A stretch of 64,000 bases of DNA, taken from NCBI GenBank assembly GCA_002720745.1, contig PBJO01000004.1, positions 28,809-92,808 of the forward strand, read 5' to 3'. Position 1 is the first letter of the stretch; each line of letters opens with the position of its first letter. Below the pieces are notes generated by a model, which worked only from the letters and a program-made list of their open reading frames with translations, was not told the origin of the DNA and searched no databases. Positions 20,032 to 30,272 of the stretch are shown in pieces. The position numbers and the translations under genes were made by a program. This DNA is from Balneola sp. (GTDB taxonomy: Bacteria > Bacteroidota > Rhodothermia > Balneolales > Balneolaceae).

Positions 20032-21081
20032 ATGAACGTAGGAATATTAGGCGCTACAGGAGCTGTTGGGCAAAAATTTATTCGTCTGCTGGTTAAGCAC
20101 CCATGGTTTACCATAACTGCTTTGGGAGCTTCTCAGCGCTCTGCTGGCAAACCATATGCAGAAGCGGTTAATTGGATTGAAGATGTTCCCATATCCGATG
20201 AAATAGCTCATTTAATAGTTAAAGAGTGTACACCTGAGGCACTTGGCTCTGTTGATTTTGTATTTTCGGGGCTGGACTCGAATGTAGCAAGTGACATTGA
20301 GGCCTGCTTTGCCAAAGCCAGTATTCCTGTAATTTCTAATGCCAAAAACTATCGCCAAGATCCCACAGTACCTTTATTAATTCCAGAGGTCAATCCAGAC
20401 CATATCTCACTAATTTCAAGTCAGGACTTCAGTCAGGACGGATCCGGATGGATTGTAACGAATCCAAACTGTATTGCAGTACCCCTCTCGCTCGCACTCA
20501 AGCCGCTACATGACCGTTTTGGTCTTAAAAATCTTTCCTTAACCACTTTGCAGGCTTTATCTGGCGCTGGTTATCCAGGGGTATCAAGTTTAGATATTCT
20601 AGCTAATGTCATTCCATTCATATCAGCTGAGGAGCCAAAAATTGCACCAGAAACACAAAAAATATTAGGATTATTTAACTCAACGCTCATTGAACGCCCA
20701 TCATTTACAGTGGATGCAACTTGTACTCGTGTTCATACACTAAATGGACATATGGCAGCGGTAAGTTGTAGATTTTCCATTAAACCTTCTTCAGTGGAAG
20801 AAGTAATTCAAACCCTCAAAGAGTATCCAAACCCCATTGCAAATCTGAACTTACCTACCTCGCCTGCTCAACTGTATTATCTGTACGAACAACAGAACTA
20901 TCCTCAACCAAGACTTCATGCCGATTGTGATAAAGGGATGAGTTTACATATCGGGCGAATACGAGATGGTGATTTCTTTCACACTAACTTCGTTTGCATG
21001 GCTCACAATACAATTCGAGGTGCGGCTGGTGGGGCTATTTTAAATGCAGAATTACTTCATAAAAAAGGCTATCTAAAATAG
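20032..21081 (+). CDS. asd: Aspartate-semialdehyde dehydrogenase, archaeal/fungal type
   Basis: 349 aa. It reduces aspartyl phosphate to aspartate semialdehyde for lysine, threonine, methionine and diaminopimelate synthesis. The NADP-binding GATGAVGQKF (7-16) and the catalytic Cys147 in TNPNCIAV are clear; ALSGAGYPG follows and the acid/base His lies in CTRVHTLNGH. Its overall sequence is of the archaeal/fungal subclass. It stands alone in plus orientation, convergent with the next gene. Confidence 0.95.
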   Translation: MNVGILGATGAVGQKFIRLLVKHPWFTITALGASQRSAGKPYAEAVNWIEDVPISDEIAHLIVKECTPEALGSVDFVFSGLDSNVASDIEACFAKASIPVISNAKNYRQDPTVPLLIPEVNPDHISLISSQDFSQDGSGWIVTNPNCIAVPLSLALKPLHDRFGLKNLSLTTLQALSGAGYPGVSSLDILANVIPFISAEEPKIAPETQKILGLFNSTLIERPSFTVDATCTRVHTLNGHMAAVSCRFSIKPSSVEEVIQTLKEYPNPIANLNLPTSPAQLYYLYEQQNYPQPRLHADCDKGMSLHIGRIRDGDFFHTNFVCMAHNTIRGAAGGAILNAELLHKKGYLK

Positions 21082-21111
21082 ATATAGGACTAGATCGTCT
21101 TTAACTCTAGT

Positions 21112-21504
21112 TTATGATGTCCGGTACTTCTGGTCAAGTTCTTTTAGCTTTAATTCCGAAAGAGCTAAATTGAGCTGAGAAACCATATTAGCTAATGCAA
21201 GCCTATACGCTCGTTTAAACGAAAAAACACGTTGGGTTAGATTGTTGCCAGGAATAGCCTCAAGTATTTTCCCACTCTGGACGTGAATCCATAATCGGGT
21301 GCGGAACCATCCTACCTTGGTTTCTATAGCATCGATATCCTCTAATGCCAAGAAATGAGTTTTAATCGGCGATTTGTATGCTTTTATCACTGCATCTTTT
21401 ATTTGAAACTCTAAATATAATCTGTTCTTTTCTAGGCGTATGATGCCCTCAACCCGCATAAAACCACCGTTTACACCATCTATATAAAATGGGATATTTT
21501 TCAT
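21112..21504 (-). CDS. Hypothetical protein, 130 aa
   Basis: No family recognised. The N-terminal 75 residues look like a small beta-rich fold (PFYIDGVNGGFMRVEGIIRL, then a WFRTRLWIHV strand), comparable to PH-like domains. The C-terminal 45 residues are an amphipathic helix with Leu-rich heptads. No signal or membrane segment is visible, so I infer a cytosolic protein. It stands alone, between asd and the epimerase gene. Confidence 0.65.
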   Translation of the reverse strand: MKNIPFYIDGVNGGFMRVEGIIRLEKNRLYLEFQIKDAVIKAYKSPIKTHFLALEDIDAIETKVGWFRTRLWIHVQSGKILEAIPGNNLTQRVFSFKRAYRLALANMVSQLNLALSELKLKELDQKYRTS

Positions 21505-21608
21505 AATTCAAATATACTCTAAATAAAAAAACAAGTTTTCTTGTTAGTAATTCCTCTTTACATACTTTTTTAGAATCGATACTACTTAGGCTTAAAACAA
21601 AGATTCTT

Positions 21609-22508
21609 CTACACTAAATCGAAAAGTGCCTCTTCTAAATCTTCATACATATACATGAATCCAATGACCTCCAAAACTCCTGCCTTCATTCTAATACTGT
21701 CTAAAATTGGTTGGGCACCCTCTCCAAAAATAAGTTTTAGGGCAAAGCTTGGAACAGTAAATAGGTTGAGACTATGCATTGTTTTAGCCAAAATCTGCGT
21801 AAATACATCCATTGTTACAGGCTCAGGAGCACACATATTTACGGGCCCCTCAATATGGTCATCTTCTAAAAGATGTATGATAGCACGGGCTAAATCCCGT
21901 AGATGAATCCAACTCATGAATTGAGTTCCAGGTCCAATAGACCCACCTAAACCTAGTCGAAAGGGAGTAAGCATACTCTTTAGTGCCCCACCATTGTGAC
22001 CTAAAACAATTCCAATACGAGGATTAACCACTCGTACTCCTAACTCCTTGGCTACCTTCGCCTCTTTTTCCCAATCGACGCATAGCTTTGCCAAAAAATC
22101 GTCTCCTGGTGAATCTTCCTCCCTGCACCAATTTATTCCAGCATTTCCATAATAACCTGCTGCAGAAGCAGATATGAATACTTTAGGTCTATTTTTTGAC
22201 GAAGTCATTGCTTTGACAAGCTTCCTCGTTGATTGTATGCGAGAATTGTAGATTTTTTTCTTTACACTTTCAGTCCATCGTCCACCAATTAACGGTTCAC
22301 CGGCCAAATGAATGACAGCATCAGCTTCATCCATAATTGCATGTAATGAATCATCCCAAGATACATAACGTAAGTTCGTAGCCTTATCCGCTTCATATTT
22401 ATTTGGATTTCTAGTGATAATTATGAGCTCATAATTTTTTTGTAGAAGCTCTATACATATATCTGAACCTATAAATCCAGTACCACCACTCACTACTATT
22501 TTTATCAT
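21609..22508 (-). CDS. TIGR01777-type SDR epimerase family protein
   Basis: 299 aa. Rossmann start VVSGGTGFIGSDI, the AVIHLAGEPLIGGRW segment and a YYG...S-type active site region (ISASAAGYYGNAG) match the YfcH/TIGR01777 extended short-chain dehydrogenase family. A C-terminal DUF1731-like part is shortened. The biochemical role of the family is not settled; homologues include cell-division-associated proteins and nucleotide-sugar epimerases. It appears complete and cytosolic. Confidence 0.9.
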   Translation of the reverse strand: MIKIVVSGGTGFIGSDICIELLQKNYELIIITRNPNKYEADKATNLRYVSWDDSLHAIMDEADAVIHLAGEPLIGGRWTESVKKKIYNSRIQSTRKLVKAMTSSKNRPKVFISASAAGYYGNAGINWCREEDSPGDDFLAKLCVDWEKEAKVAKELGVRVVNPRIGIVLGHNGGALKSMLTPFRLGLGGSIGPGTQFMSWIHLRDLARAIIHLLEDDHIEGPVNMCAPEPVTMDVFTQILAKTMHSLNLFTVPSFALKLIFGEGAQPILDSIRMKAGVLEVIGFMYMYEDLEEALFDLV

Positions 22509-22720
22509 CCTATCCCCTTATACTTTTCGCTCTTAATTTAATGAATAAGGTAGAATATCAAACTAATGAATTATTGCTTTAGCTTAGCTATTTTTGATTA
22601 CTAATATTATCACCTAACTAGATTCGACTACGCAACATAAACCAGATATAATCAAACACATTATTATAAACATACTATATTTGTTTTCACAAACTTTAAA
22701 TTCTTCAATATCATTCTGCT

Positions 22721-23170
22721 GTGAATCTTACATTTTCATTACATATGGGCGTGCGAATCTTTCTAGGAGCCATATTTATACTATCGAGTATCGGCAAATT
22801 CATTGACAGCAGTGATGCTCAATATTTAGTTGAGTTACTAAGCATGAATATTTATTGGCTCATTGAGTATAAAGGAATCATTGTTCTTAGCATAACCATC
22901 CTTGAGTTAGCCCTTGGTATTCTATTAGTATTGAACCGTTACACTTTTTGGTCCTATCTCACGTCTGCACTCTTAATTTTATCGCTATCCTCTGTTCTCT
23001 TATTTTTTAAATTCCAGGGAACTCAGGTAGCAGCTTGTGGATGTTTTGGCGCATTTGATTTATTTTCTGGCCCTAATGCAACCCTTGCAAAAAATGGAGT
23101 TTTGATAATTTTGATCATTTATGGCATATATGGACATACCAAAGAAGCAAAAGCCCAATCAGTCGATTAA
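22721..23170 (+). CDS. DoxX/MauE-like membrane protein
   Basis: 149 aa, four predicted helices (about 10-24, 50-70, 76-96, 122-140). After helix three lies a CGCFG motif (Cys106, Cys108) typical of MauE/DoxX proteins, which are tied to disulfide or thiol chemistry in the membrane. The start is GTG 22721; the next in-frame ATG (residue 9) is possible. Its end overlaps the cdsA stop on the other strand by four bases. Confidence 0.82.
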   Translation: MNLTFSLHMGVRIFLGAIFILSSIGKFIDSSDAQYLVELLSMNIYWLIEYKGIIVLSITILELALGILLVLNRYTFWSYLTSALLILSLSSVLLFFKFQGTQVAACGCFGAFDLFSGPNATLAKNGVLIILIIYGIYGHTKEAKAQSVD

Positions 23171-23967
23171 AAAATAAATCGTAAGTAAACATACGCTGCT
23201 GGAGCAGCCAGTAATAAAGCATCAAACCGATCAAAAAATCCTCCATGCCCAGGAATTAAAGCTGAGGAATCTTTTGCATTCGCTTTTCTTTTGATTTTAC
23301 TTTCTAGTAGATCTCCAATGGGACCGAAGGTAGCTGCCAATACTGCCATTGGAAGTAATTCAAGCAGGGTTAAAGGCTTATCAAAAGGCATTACAAAATA
23401 AACTAATAGCATTCCCATCAAACTACCTAGATAACCAAATGCTAATCCTTCCCAGGTTTTATTAGGACTGATAGTTGGCGCTAATGGATTTTTGCCAAAG
23501 GCTTTACCTCCAAAATAAGCTAAACTATCTGCTCCCCAAACCATGAATACCAACATAATGGTTAGTATAAACCCGTCTACTTTTGTCCCAAAATTATCAA
23601 TCAATATAAGACTAAGCATACCGAGTGGTGCATAGAGGCCAGCAAAAAAAGTTGAACTCAGCTTTGGGATACTAGCGGAAGAGGCACTAAATGTTTGCCT
23701 TGAAACAAACAGTAAAAAAAGAAGTAAGCCTATTTCAAAGACGTAAGGAAGTTCTGTTGATAATAAAACCCATAACCCAAATGAATAAGGAAAAATTGAG
23801 TCGCTAGGGGTTAATGCTCCATCTAATAGCCTGATTAACTCAAATTGAATGAGTAGGGTAATTCCTATTATCATTATTTTAAAATACCACCCTCCCATCC
23901 ATGCCATCCATACAAATAAAATGGCAGCAGGTAATGCTACTAAAATTCGCTTGAGTGAATTACTCAT
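23167..23967 (-). CDS. cdsA: Phosphatidate cytidylyltransferase
   Basis: 266 aa with about eight membrane helices. The CTP transferase signature is intact near the C-terminus: ESKIKRKANAKDSSALIPGH followed by GGFFDRFDALL. It makes CDP-diacylglycerol from phosphatidate and CTP, the branch point to all phospholipids. It is the first recognisable enzyme of a minus-strand run with the DUF2007 and CPBP genes, the former ending one base upstream. Confidence 0.96.
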   Translation of the reverse strand: MSNSLKRILVALPAAILFVWMAWMGGWYFKIMIIGITLLIQFELIRLLDGALTPSDSIFPYSFGLWVLLSTELPYVFEIGLLLFLLFVSRQTFSASSASIPKLSSTFFAGLYAPLGMLSLILIDNFGTKVDGFILTIMLVFMVWGADSLAYFGGKAFGKNPLAPTISPNKTWEGLAFGYLGSLMGMLLVYFVMPFDKPLTLLELLPMAVLAATFGPIGDLLESKIKRKANAKDSSALIPGHGGFFDRFDALLLAAPAAYVYLRFIF

Positions 23968-23968
23968 C

Positions 23969-24313
23969 CTATTCGCTTTCTAGATCTGTCTGCTTAGATT
24001 GTTCATTCGCTTTATGCGTAGAAACATTCTCAGGATTTAATGACTCTTCAGTAAGTGCATCATCTAGATTCGCTTCTGGAATACTATCTAATAAATTAAT
24101 TGCCTGTTCGGAATACTCGTTGGGCACATATAAATACATAAGCGCCATTTCACCAACCACTAAGCTATACGCTGTATCACGTTTTGATAGAATTTGTGAA
24201 GGAATATCATAATCCTTCAAAAAATTATGACATAGGTTCACTTCAAATTCCTGCGTGCTTTCTAAAATACACGTCCAATCTCTTATCTCGTTGGGTTTGG
24301 GGCTAGTAAACAT
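23969..24313 (-). CDS. DUF2007-type small protein
   Basis: 114 aa. Residues about 12-85 follow the DUF2007 pattern: a beta strand WTCILESTQEFEVN, a helix, DIPSQIL, then YLYVPNEYSEQAINLL. DUF2007 domains resemble the PII-like or ACT fold and have no firmly known role. The tail is acidic and low in complexity. It is one base from cdsA and 15 bases from the CPBP gene, so all three are probably one transcript. Confidence 0.8.
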   Translation of the reverse strand: MFTSPKPNEIRDWTCILESTQEFEVNLCHNFLKDYDIPSQILSKRDTAYSLVVGEMALMYLYVPNEYSEQAINLLDSIPEANLDDALTEESLNPENVSTHKANEQSKQTDLESE

Positions 24314-24328
24314 GGAATACTCCGCTAG

Positions 24329-25288
24329 TTAGTCGGTGGTATTTGGCGTTGAGGTGGGTACACTTGCCAAATATCGTTTGTGTAAGATACTTAATAGGGT
24401 AATCAGTAACACAACTCCAAACAAAATCACTACCCATGCTACCCATGGTAAATTGGTATCAGCATTAAGTTCTTGATCAAGTATTTCTGGGTAGATAGTA
24501 CTCAAAATAACCTGACCTCCATTGTATACTAAATGAGCTGCCATAGCAGGAATAAGGCTATTCGACACATAGGTTATGTAAGCGAATAAAATCCCAAGCG
24601 CAGCAAGGGGCAAAATTCGGGTGATTTGCAGATGATATGCTCCAAAGATGAGACCTGATAGTATTATAGCGGTCCATATACCCCAAGACTTTTCAAGTGA
24701 GCGCTGAACATATCCACGATACATTATCTCTTCACAAATAGAGGGGACCAGTCCAATATGAAAAAGACCCATCCACAAGATATTTTCAGAGCCTAACAAT
24801 ATAGCTATCATTTCATCCATGCTTTGTTGCATTTCAGCCAACCACTCTGGTACCGGTAAAAAAGCATTTAACCATCCTAGAAAAAAAACTGTTGGGTAAG
24901 AAATTATCGCAAGTAAAATGGCCCAAACAACATATTTATAAGTATCTGAGTCAATTTGCAACCGCAAAAAGCGCCTCCTACTGCCCGAATCAGCCGCCAA
25001 ACGAGTAACTAATAAAGATCCCAATGCAAATACAGTTATTTGCCCAGTGGTGTTAATCCAAAAAAAGACCGTTGTTTGTTCAGTAAGCACCTGCAAGAGT
25101 GCCTCGATATTAGTAGGATCGTCCACCAAAAATACTGCTGCAATTACTCCTAATATTCCACCCACCAGATTAAAAACAATAAAGGCAAGAAAAACCCAAA
25201 TAATTGCCATTACACCAAGGTTAAATCCATTTCGCTCATACCAAGACCCATTAGTGGTGTCCGAGATGGCGGTATAATAAAGTGACAT
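24329..25288 (-). CDS. CPBP-family intramembrane metalloprotease
   Basis: 319 aa, eight or so helices. The Abi/CAAX-prenyl-protease-2 motifs are present: CEEIMYRG (EExxxR), then FGAYHL with the second-motif histidine, and HLVYNGG with the third. Family members cleave or process membrane peptides; bacterial ones act in envelope stress and bacteriocin immunity. Target unknown. It starts the cdsA-containing run. Confidence 0.9.
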   Translation of the reverse strand: MSLYYTAISDTTNGSWYERNGFNLGVMAIIWVFLAFIVFNLVGGILGVIAAVFLVDDPTNIEALLQVLTEQTTVFFWINTTGQITVFALGSLLVTRLAADSGSRRRFLRLQIDSDTYKYVVWAILLAIISYPTVFFLGWLNAFLPVPEWLAEMQQSMDEMIAILLGSENILWMGLFHIGLVPSICEEIMYRGYVQRSLEKSWGIWTAIILSGLIFGAYHLQITRILPLAALGILFAYITYVSNSLIPAMAAHLVYNGGQVILSTIYPEILDQELNADTNLPWVAWVVILFGVVLLITLLSILHKRYLASVPTSTPNTTD

Positions 25289-25367
25289 GAGTAAAAGATA
25301 TAAATTAAAAGTAAAGAGCCAACTCTATGAGTCAGCTCCTAAATATGAATAAATTATAAACGGTAGA

Positions 25368-25907
25368 TTATTCTTCTTCTTTGGCAAATATTTTTGCACT
25401 AATAATACCAGATATGAGATTTATAAAAATATACATTGCTAATGCTGAAGCAAAAGTTATAATTAGACCTACTAATGAATTAGGGTCAGGGATAAATGAT
25501 TGAGCCATATCTATTTCTTCTTGTGTAAGTCCTTGATCTTCAAAACTTTTTATGGTTGCCTCAATAATTGCTTCATTCATCCCGGTATCAATAAATTTTG
25601 TCCAGAATAGTGATAGACAAAAGGTGACTATACTTGTAATGATACCAGAAAAAACACCTAGTAGAGCACCTTTACCAATTGGATATGTTAAATTATAACC
25701 TTTAGCATACATCCAATTAGAAATGATACCTGCAATTGATGCAATCAAACATCCGATAATAGTCATACCAGTTACGCTTGATCCAGCAATAGTCATGTAA
25801 CTTGTTATCAATTGAATTACTGTCAAAACTGTTCCAGTAATTAATCCCGCTGTTATTACAGCATTCCAATAACTAGGCATGCCATGATGAGTTATTTCTT
25901 TAGCCAT
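25368..25907 (-). CDS. DUF4199 membrane protein
   Basis: 179 aa. Four hydrophobic helices (about 13-33, 40-64, 74-100, 148-172) with a soluble, acidic loop between the third and fourth that has EAIIEATIKSFEDQGLTQEE, the family pattern. DUF4199 is mostly restricted to Bacteroidota and relatives and has no known role. The gene and its surroundings are AT-rich. It stands 79 bases upstream-to-downstream from the CPBP gene on the same strand. Confidence 0.85.
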   Translation of the reverse strand: MAKEITHHGMPSYWNAVITAGLITGTVLTVIQLITSYMTIAGSSVTGMTIIGCLIASIAGIISNWMYAKGYNLTYPIGKGALLGVFSGIITSIVTFCLSLFWTKFIDTGMNEAIIEATIKSFEDQGLTQEEIDMAQSFIPDPNSLVGLIITFASALAMYIFINLISGIISAKIFAKEEE

Positions 25908-26051
25908 TTCATTGATCTTAATTGTTAGTGTGTTTAATTAATTTGCACTTTTATTTCATTTTCAAAAAAGATAGACACCCGTAAGTCTCTATTTAAGTAT
26001 CCTATAAACACATATAAAATAATGCATTAATACTTAATATTTTACCCAAAG

Positions 26052-26531
26052 TTATACATTAGGCGAAAAACTATCCTTAGAGGTAATGAATATAGACGCC
26101 ATTAGCCCAAAACCAACTCCTAATAATAATCGAGAATAGTGAGTATTTGTCCAAATATCCAAAGCATTTATTAATACATCGATTCCACTTAAACCAGCAA
26201 ATAAATATAAAAGGCGCAAAGCTAGATCTCTATTAGGCCAAATTTCAAATCTTACTGTTATAGCTTTTAACCAAAAACCAAGAGCAAAAGCACTATATAT
26301 TCCAATGCAACGCGAGCAAACGCCCATTTGAGCTCCCATGAAATCAAATGATCGAGATGGATCTTGATGACATACCCAAGAATAAAACAAATAATGCCAA
26401 TGAAAAGGGGCTAAAACATCATTGGTATACCATCCAGGACCCAAAGCTAGTACCGCTATCAGACTACTACCTGTTAACAGTACAAGATTAGTTCTACTAG
26501 AAATTTCAGACTGCACGGAGATCTGTTTCAT
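26052..26531 (-). CDS. DUF2085 membrane protein
   Basis: 159 aa with four helices. It has the family cysteine pattern: VCHQDPSRSF, then MGAQMGVCSRCIGIYSAF, which suggests a metal or haem-like site or disulfide in the membrane. No function is established. It begins one base after the thioesterase gene stop, so it is co-transcribed with it and accA. Confidence 0.85.
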   Translation of the reverse strand: MKQISVQSEISSRTNLVLLTGSSLIAVLALGPGWYTNDVLAPFHWHYLFYSWVCHQDPSRSFDFMGAQMGVCSRCIGIYSAFALGFWLKAITVRFEIWPNRDLALRLLYLFAGLSGIDVLINALDIWTNTHYSRLLLGVGFGLMASIFITSKDSFSPNV

Positions 26532-26532
26532 T

Positions 26533-26955
26533 TCACAAGGCGTCTAGCAAATATTTAGGTGCCCGGCATGGTTTTCTAGTAACCGAATTCATGAATACCA
26601 AGCTCACCTCACCTAATGCACAAAGCTGATCTCGTTCTTGGGCTACCACCTCATAATAGGTAACCAACTTAACGGAGGGTACCGCATATACATATACTTT
26701 AATGATAATCTCCTCATCGTAGTAAAGCGGATGCTTATAATCAATTTCAGAATGTATCACCGGCAACATAATTCCATCCTTTTCCATGGTGCTGTAATGG
26801 ATACCCATGCTTCGAATCATTTCGGTGCGGGCCTGCTCAAAGTATTCTAGATAACGCCCATAATACACATAGCCCATCTTATCAGTTTCACTATACCTAC
26901 TTCGTAATCGATGTTCAAAGCTATGAATGGGTATGCCGTCTGGGAATAGGACCAT
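26533..26955 (-). CDS. YbgC/4HBT-type acyl-CoA thioesterase
   Basis: 140 aa hotdog fold. The active-site loop YSETDKMGYVYYGRYLEYFE contains Asp25 (TD.MG pattern) and precedes the long central helix. The C-terminal strands follow the family. It hydrolyses acyl thioesters, perhaps short-chain acyl-CoA. Six bases separate it from accA, so a link with fatty-acid metabolism is likely but inferred. Confidence 0.88.
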   Translation of the reverse strand: MVLFPDGIPIHSFEHRLRSRYSETDKMGYVYYGRYLEYFEQARTEMIRSMGIHYSTMEKDGIMLPVIHSEIDYKHPLYYDEEIIIKVYVYAVPSVKLVTYYEVVAQERDQLCALGEVSLVFMNSVTRKPCRAPKYLLDAL

Positions 26956-26961
26956 AGTCGT

Positions 26962-27915
26962 TTATTTATAACATCCTATCGCCGAATATTTGGCTATCCT
27001 TTGATCAATCAGCTTTTCCGGACTTTGTTTCGAAAGATTTTTTAGACTATAAATAAGTTGTTTCTTCACAGCGATAGCTGCCGCATCATAATCTCGATGC
27101 GCCCCCGCTAAAGGTTCTTCTATTACGCCGTCAATAATACCCATTTCCAACAAGTCAGGGGCCGTCAACTTTAAAGCAGAAGCGGCTTGTTCCTTGTAAT
27201 CCCAGGTTTTCCAAAGAATTGAAGAACAAGATTCCGGTGAGATGACGGAATACCAAGTATTTTCCATCATATAGACCTCATTCCCCATACCAATTCCAAT
27301 GGCACCACCACTCGCACCTTCCCCTATAATAATAGTCACTATTGGTACTTTTAGCATAGCCATCCTTTTGAGGTTTCGGGCAATTGCCTCAGCCTGTCCA
27401 CGCTCTTCTGCTTCAAGTCCTGGAAAGGCTCCAGGCGTATCAACCAGTGTCATAACAGGTATACCAAATTTTTCTGCCATCTCCATTAGCCTGTATGCTT
27501 TGCGGTAGCCTTCAGGATTTGCCATACCAAAATTGCGATACGTACGACTAGCGGTATCCCTTCCCTTTTGGTGCCCAATTATACAGACTGTTTGGCCATC
27601 CACTTCGCCAAGTCCACCCACAATCGCCTTATCATCTGCATGAAATCGATCACCATGTAATTCAATAAAACGATCACAAATATGCTCAATATAATCTAGA
27701 GTGTAGGGGCGCTCTGGATGTCGTGCCAACTGAACCCTTTGCCATCGAGTTAAATTCTCGAAAATATTTTTTTGAAGACTTTCCACTTTAATCTTCAAGC
27801 TTTCCACTTCCTTGCTAAGTACTCCTTTACTACTCGAAGAAAGCTGTTCTAATTCTTGGATTTTTTTTTCCAAATCCGCAATGGGTTGTTCAAATTCTAA
27901 ATACTGCATGTACAA
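26962..27915 (-). CDS. accA: Acetyl-CoA carboxylase carboxyltransferase subunit alpha
   Basis: 317 aa, the usual length. An N-terminal coiled coil (residues 3-55) is followed by the carboxyltransferase domain with [31 protein letters not shown] and the [12 protein letters not shown] oxyanion region. With AccD it transfers carboxyl from biotin to acetyl-CoA to make malonyl-CoA. It heads the accA-thioesterase-DUF2085 run. accD is not in the window. Confidence 0.97.
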   Translation of the reverse strand: MYMQYLEFEQPIADLEKKIQELEQLSSSSKGVLSKEVESLKIKVESLQKNIFENLTRWQRVQLARHPERPYTLDYIEHICDRFIELHGDRFHADDKAIVGGLGEVDGQTVCIIGHQKGRDTASRTYRNFGMANPEGYRKAYRLMEMAEKFGIPVMTLVDTPGAFPGLEAEERGQAEAIARNLKRMAMLKVPIVTIIIGEGASGGAIGIGMGNEVYMMENTWYSVISPESCSSILWKTWDYKEQAASALKLTAPDLLEMGIIDGVIEEPLAGAHRDYDAAAIAVKKQLIYSLKNLSKQSPEKLIDQRIAKYSAIGCYK

Positions 27916-28032
27916 TAAAATCTAATTTAGCCAAATATAGCAAATACTCGCATCTAAAAGTGGATTTCTCTAGTCGGTCGGTTTCAAGTTTTTCATTTGG
28001 ACAATATGAATGTTGGCAGCGAGAACACCTCC

Positions 28033-28761
28033 TTACAAGCGACCAAATAGACTCCGAATTTTAAGGGCCCAGACCCTCCAAATAGCCTCTCTAACAATAT
28101 CTTTCGACATTTTAGACACTCCTTCTTCTCGTTCCCTAAATATAATAGATACCTCCCGCAATCTAAAGCCAGCTTTCCAAGCTCTAAAATGAAGTTCTAT
28201 TTGAAATGCGTATCCATTGGATTTAATTCGGTCCAAAGAAATAGACTCTATAACCCGACGATGGATGCATTTAAAGCCTGCGGTGGTATCTTTTACTGGC
28301 AGACCCGTTATCCATCTTGCATAAATATTGGCACCATAAGATAAGATAAGACGACTCAGAGGCCAATTTACTATGCTTATTCCATTGGCATAGCGTGAAC
28401 CTATAGCAATATCCGTTTCTCCACTTTGAACGGCTTCTATGAGTCTAGGAACATCTTCTGGTGGATGTGAGAAGTCCGCATCCATTTCACAAACTAGTTC
28501 ATAGTCATGTTCCAAGGCATATTCAAAACCTCGGACATAGGCCGTCCCTAAACCTAATTTACCCTCTCGCTCAACTAAATGTATGCGGTCTGGATTGGTT
28601 TGCTGCTGCTCTTTAATTCTCTCTGCCGTACCATCTGGTGATCCATCATCCACAAAAAGTATGTCTACCTTCATATTCAAAGCCATAAGTGTATGAATCA
28701 TTCGTATGGCATTGGTCGCTTCATTGTAGGTCGGGATAATGATTAAAGGATGTTTCTGCAT
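28033..28761 (-). CDS. DPM1-like polyprenol-phosphate glycosyltransferase (GT2)
   Basis: 242 aa. IIIPTYNEATNAIRM, the VDDGSPDGT nucleotide site and CEMDADFSHPP (DxD-like DAD) match dolichol-phosphate mannosyltransferase family enzymes without the C-terminal membrane domain. It moves mannose (or glucose) from the GDP/UDP sugar to undecaprenyl phosphate at the inner membrane. It is 14 bases after the WcaJ-like gene, in a glycan gene cluster. Confidence 0.9.
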   Translation of the reverse strand: MQKHPLIIIPTYNEATNAIRMIHTLMALNMKVDILFVDDGSPDGTAERIKEQQQTNPDRIHLVEREGKLGLGTAYVRGFEYALEHDYELVCEMDADFSHPPEDVPRLIEAVQSGETDIAIGSRYANGISIVNWPLSRLILSYGANIYARWITGLPVKDTTAGFKCIHRRVIESISLDRIKSNGYAFQIELHFRAWKAGFRLREVSIIFREREEGVSKMSKDIVREAIWRVWALKIRSLFGRL

Positions 28762-28775
28762 AGGATTATTTTGGC

Positions 28776-30185
28776 TTACTGACCTTTACCTTTAATCATT
28801 GTAATTATTGTATTAATAATAATTTTTATGTCCATACGTAACGAAATATTTTCAACATAATACAAATCATACTTGGTTTTTTCTTTAACATCATCCAGTG
28901 AGGTATCATACTTCCATTTAACCTGAGCCCAACCAGTAATCCCTGGGCGAACTCGTAATCTTCGCATATATAATGGGATTTGATTTTTAAACTGTTCTAC
29001 AAAATGTTCACGTTCGGGTCTAGGTCCTACTAAACTCATTTCGCCTCGAATGACATTGTAGAGTTGAGGAAGCTCATCAATACGTAATTTTCGCAACCAA
29101 TATCCGATTTTTGTAATTCTTGGATCATTTTTTTTTGCCCACATAGGTCCAGTTTTTCGTTCAGCATCTTGTACCATAGTGCGAAATTTATTGATAACAA
29201 AAGGTTTACCATTTCGTCCAACCCGTTCTTGACGAAAAATAACAGGCCCTGGAGACCCTAAACGAATAAATAGGGCCACTATTAGCAAAAAGGGTGCTAA
29301 CGCAATCAATACAACCACCGAAATAGTCACATCCATCAATCGCTTAACAGCTTTCTCCCAAAGCGGCATAGGTTCTGGAGAAATCTCAATAATGGGCATA
29401 CCAAAAATCTGATTCGTTTTGGATAGACCACTCACAATTTGATAAAAATCAGGTAACAGCTTTAAACGAACATCCGGATTATCCAGTTTAGAAATAATCT
29501 CAACCAAATCTTCTCGGCCATTTGCTTCTACTGCCACCAAGACATCCTGGACTTTATACTCGGCGATAATTCGATCAATATCAGAGAGTTGCCCAATCAC
29601 ATCCTCAGGATAAACACCCGATTCAGCATCGGGATCATTTCCATTTACTTGGATGTAACCAATTACTTCCATGCCCAAAATTTTGTTACGTATAAGATCA
29701 TCGAAGGCCATTTTAGCATTTGACCCGGTTCCAACAATTAATGTTCTATGCAGCCCCCTACCTTGTTGGGCATACAAACGTTGGATAGTTCTAATGACAA
29801 AACGATTGGTAATGGTAGCCCCCAAAATAATTGCCCAGTAAGAAAAAATTAGCCCTTGATGAGTACTGCCCTCAGTAAACAACCAATAATCCAAAATAAC
29901 GTACAACACCAGCCCTCCCAATACCACAGCTTTTACTACCTGGGTAAATTCATCGAGCCTGGAGATCAAATATAAACTCTTGTACAAACCTGATAAGACA
30001 AAAACCCCAAGCCAATACCCGCTGAATATTACTCCTGCACTAATCACAGCTAAGCCAAAATCAGCCAATCGAGGATCTAAATAAGCCGAGAAAAAAAAAT
30101 GAAAGACGAACCAACTTGCTAATAAAAGCAAGTAATCAAGAGCACTCGTCAGTATAACTTCACGATATCTTTGCACAGAAAGCAA
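28776..30185 (-). CDS. WcaJ-type undecaprenyl-phosphate sugar phosphotransferase
   Basis: 469 aa polytopic phosphoglycosyl transferase. Four N-terminal helices (about 10-32, 40-70, 82-102, 110-130), a CoA-binding-like domain (TLIVGTGSNAKMAFDDLI), a re-entrant helix near 275-305, then the catalytic domain with FRQERVGRNGKPF, KFRTM, the Asp-Glu dyad in LRIDELPQL and SLVGPRPE. It loads the first sugar phosphate on undecaprenyl phosphate to start capsule, O-antigen or exopolysaccharide synthesis. It is complete, unlike the fused paralogue at 31.4-33.5 kb. Confidence 0.94.
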   Translation of the reverse strand: MLSVQRYREVILTSALDYLLLLASWFVFHFFFSAYLDPRLADFGLAVISAGVIFSGYWLGVFVLSGLYKSLYLISRLDEFTQVVKAVVLGGLVLYVILDYWLFTEGSTHQGLIFSYWAIILGATITNRFVIRTIQRLYAQQGRGLHRTLIVGTGSNAKMAFDDLIRNKILGMEVIGYIQVNGNDPDAESGVYPEDVIGQLSDIDRIIAEYKVQDVLVAVEANGREDLVEIISKLDNPDVRLKLLPDFYQIVSGLSKTNQIFGMPIIEISPEPMPLWEKAVKRLMDVTISVVVLIALAPFLLIVALFIRLGSPGPVIFRQERVGRNGKPFVINKFRTMVQDAERKTGPMWAKKNDPRITKIGYWLRKLRIDELPQLYNVIRGEMSLVGPRPEREHFVEQFKNQIPLYMRRLRVRPGITGWAQVKWKYDTSLDDVKEKTKYDLYYVENISLRMDIKIIINTIITMIKGKGQ

Positions 30186-30272
30186 ATGGATGGTTAGATT
30201 CGTAATTTAAATCTTTAAAAAGTACGGATTTTTAGTCTGTATATATAACTGAAACCACTTTATACCTTTATT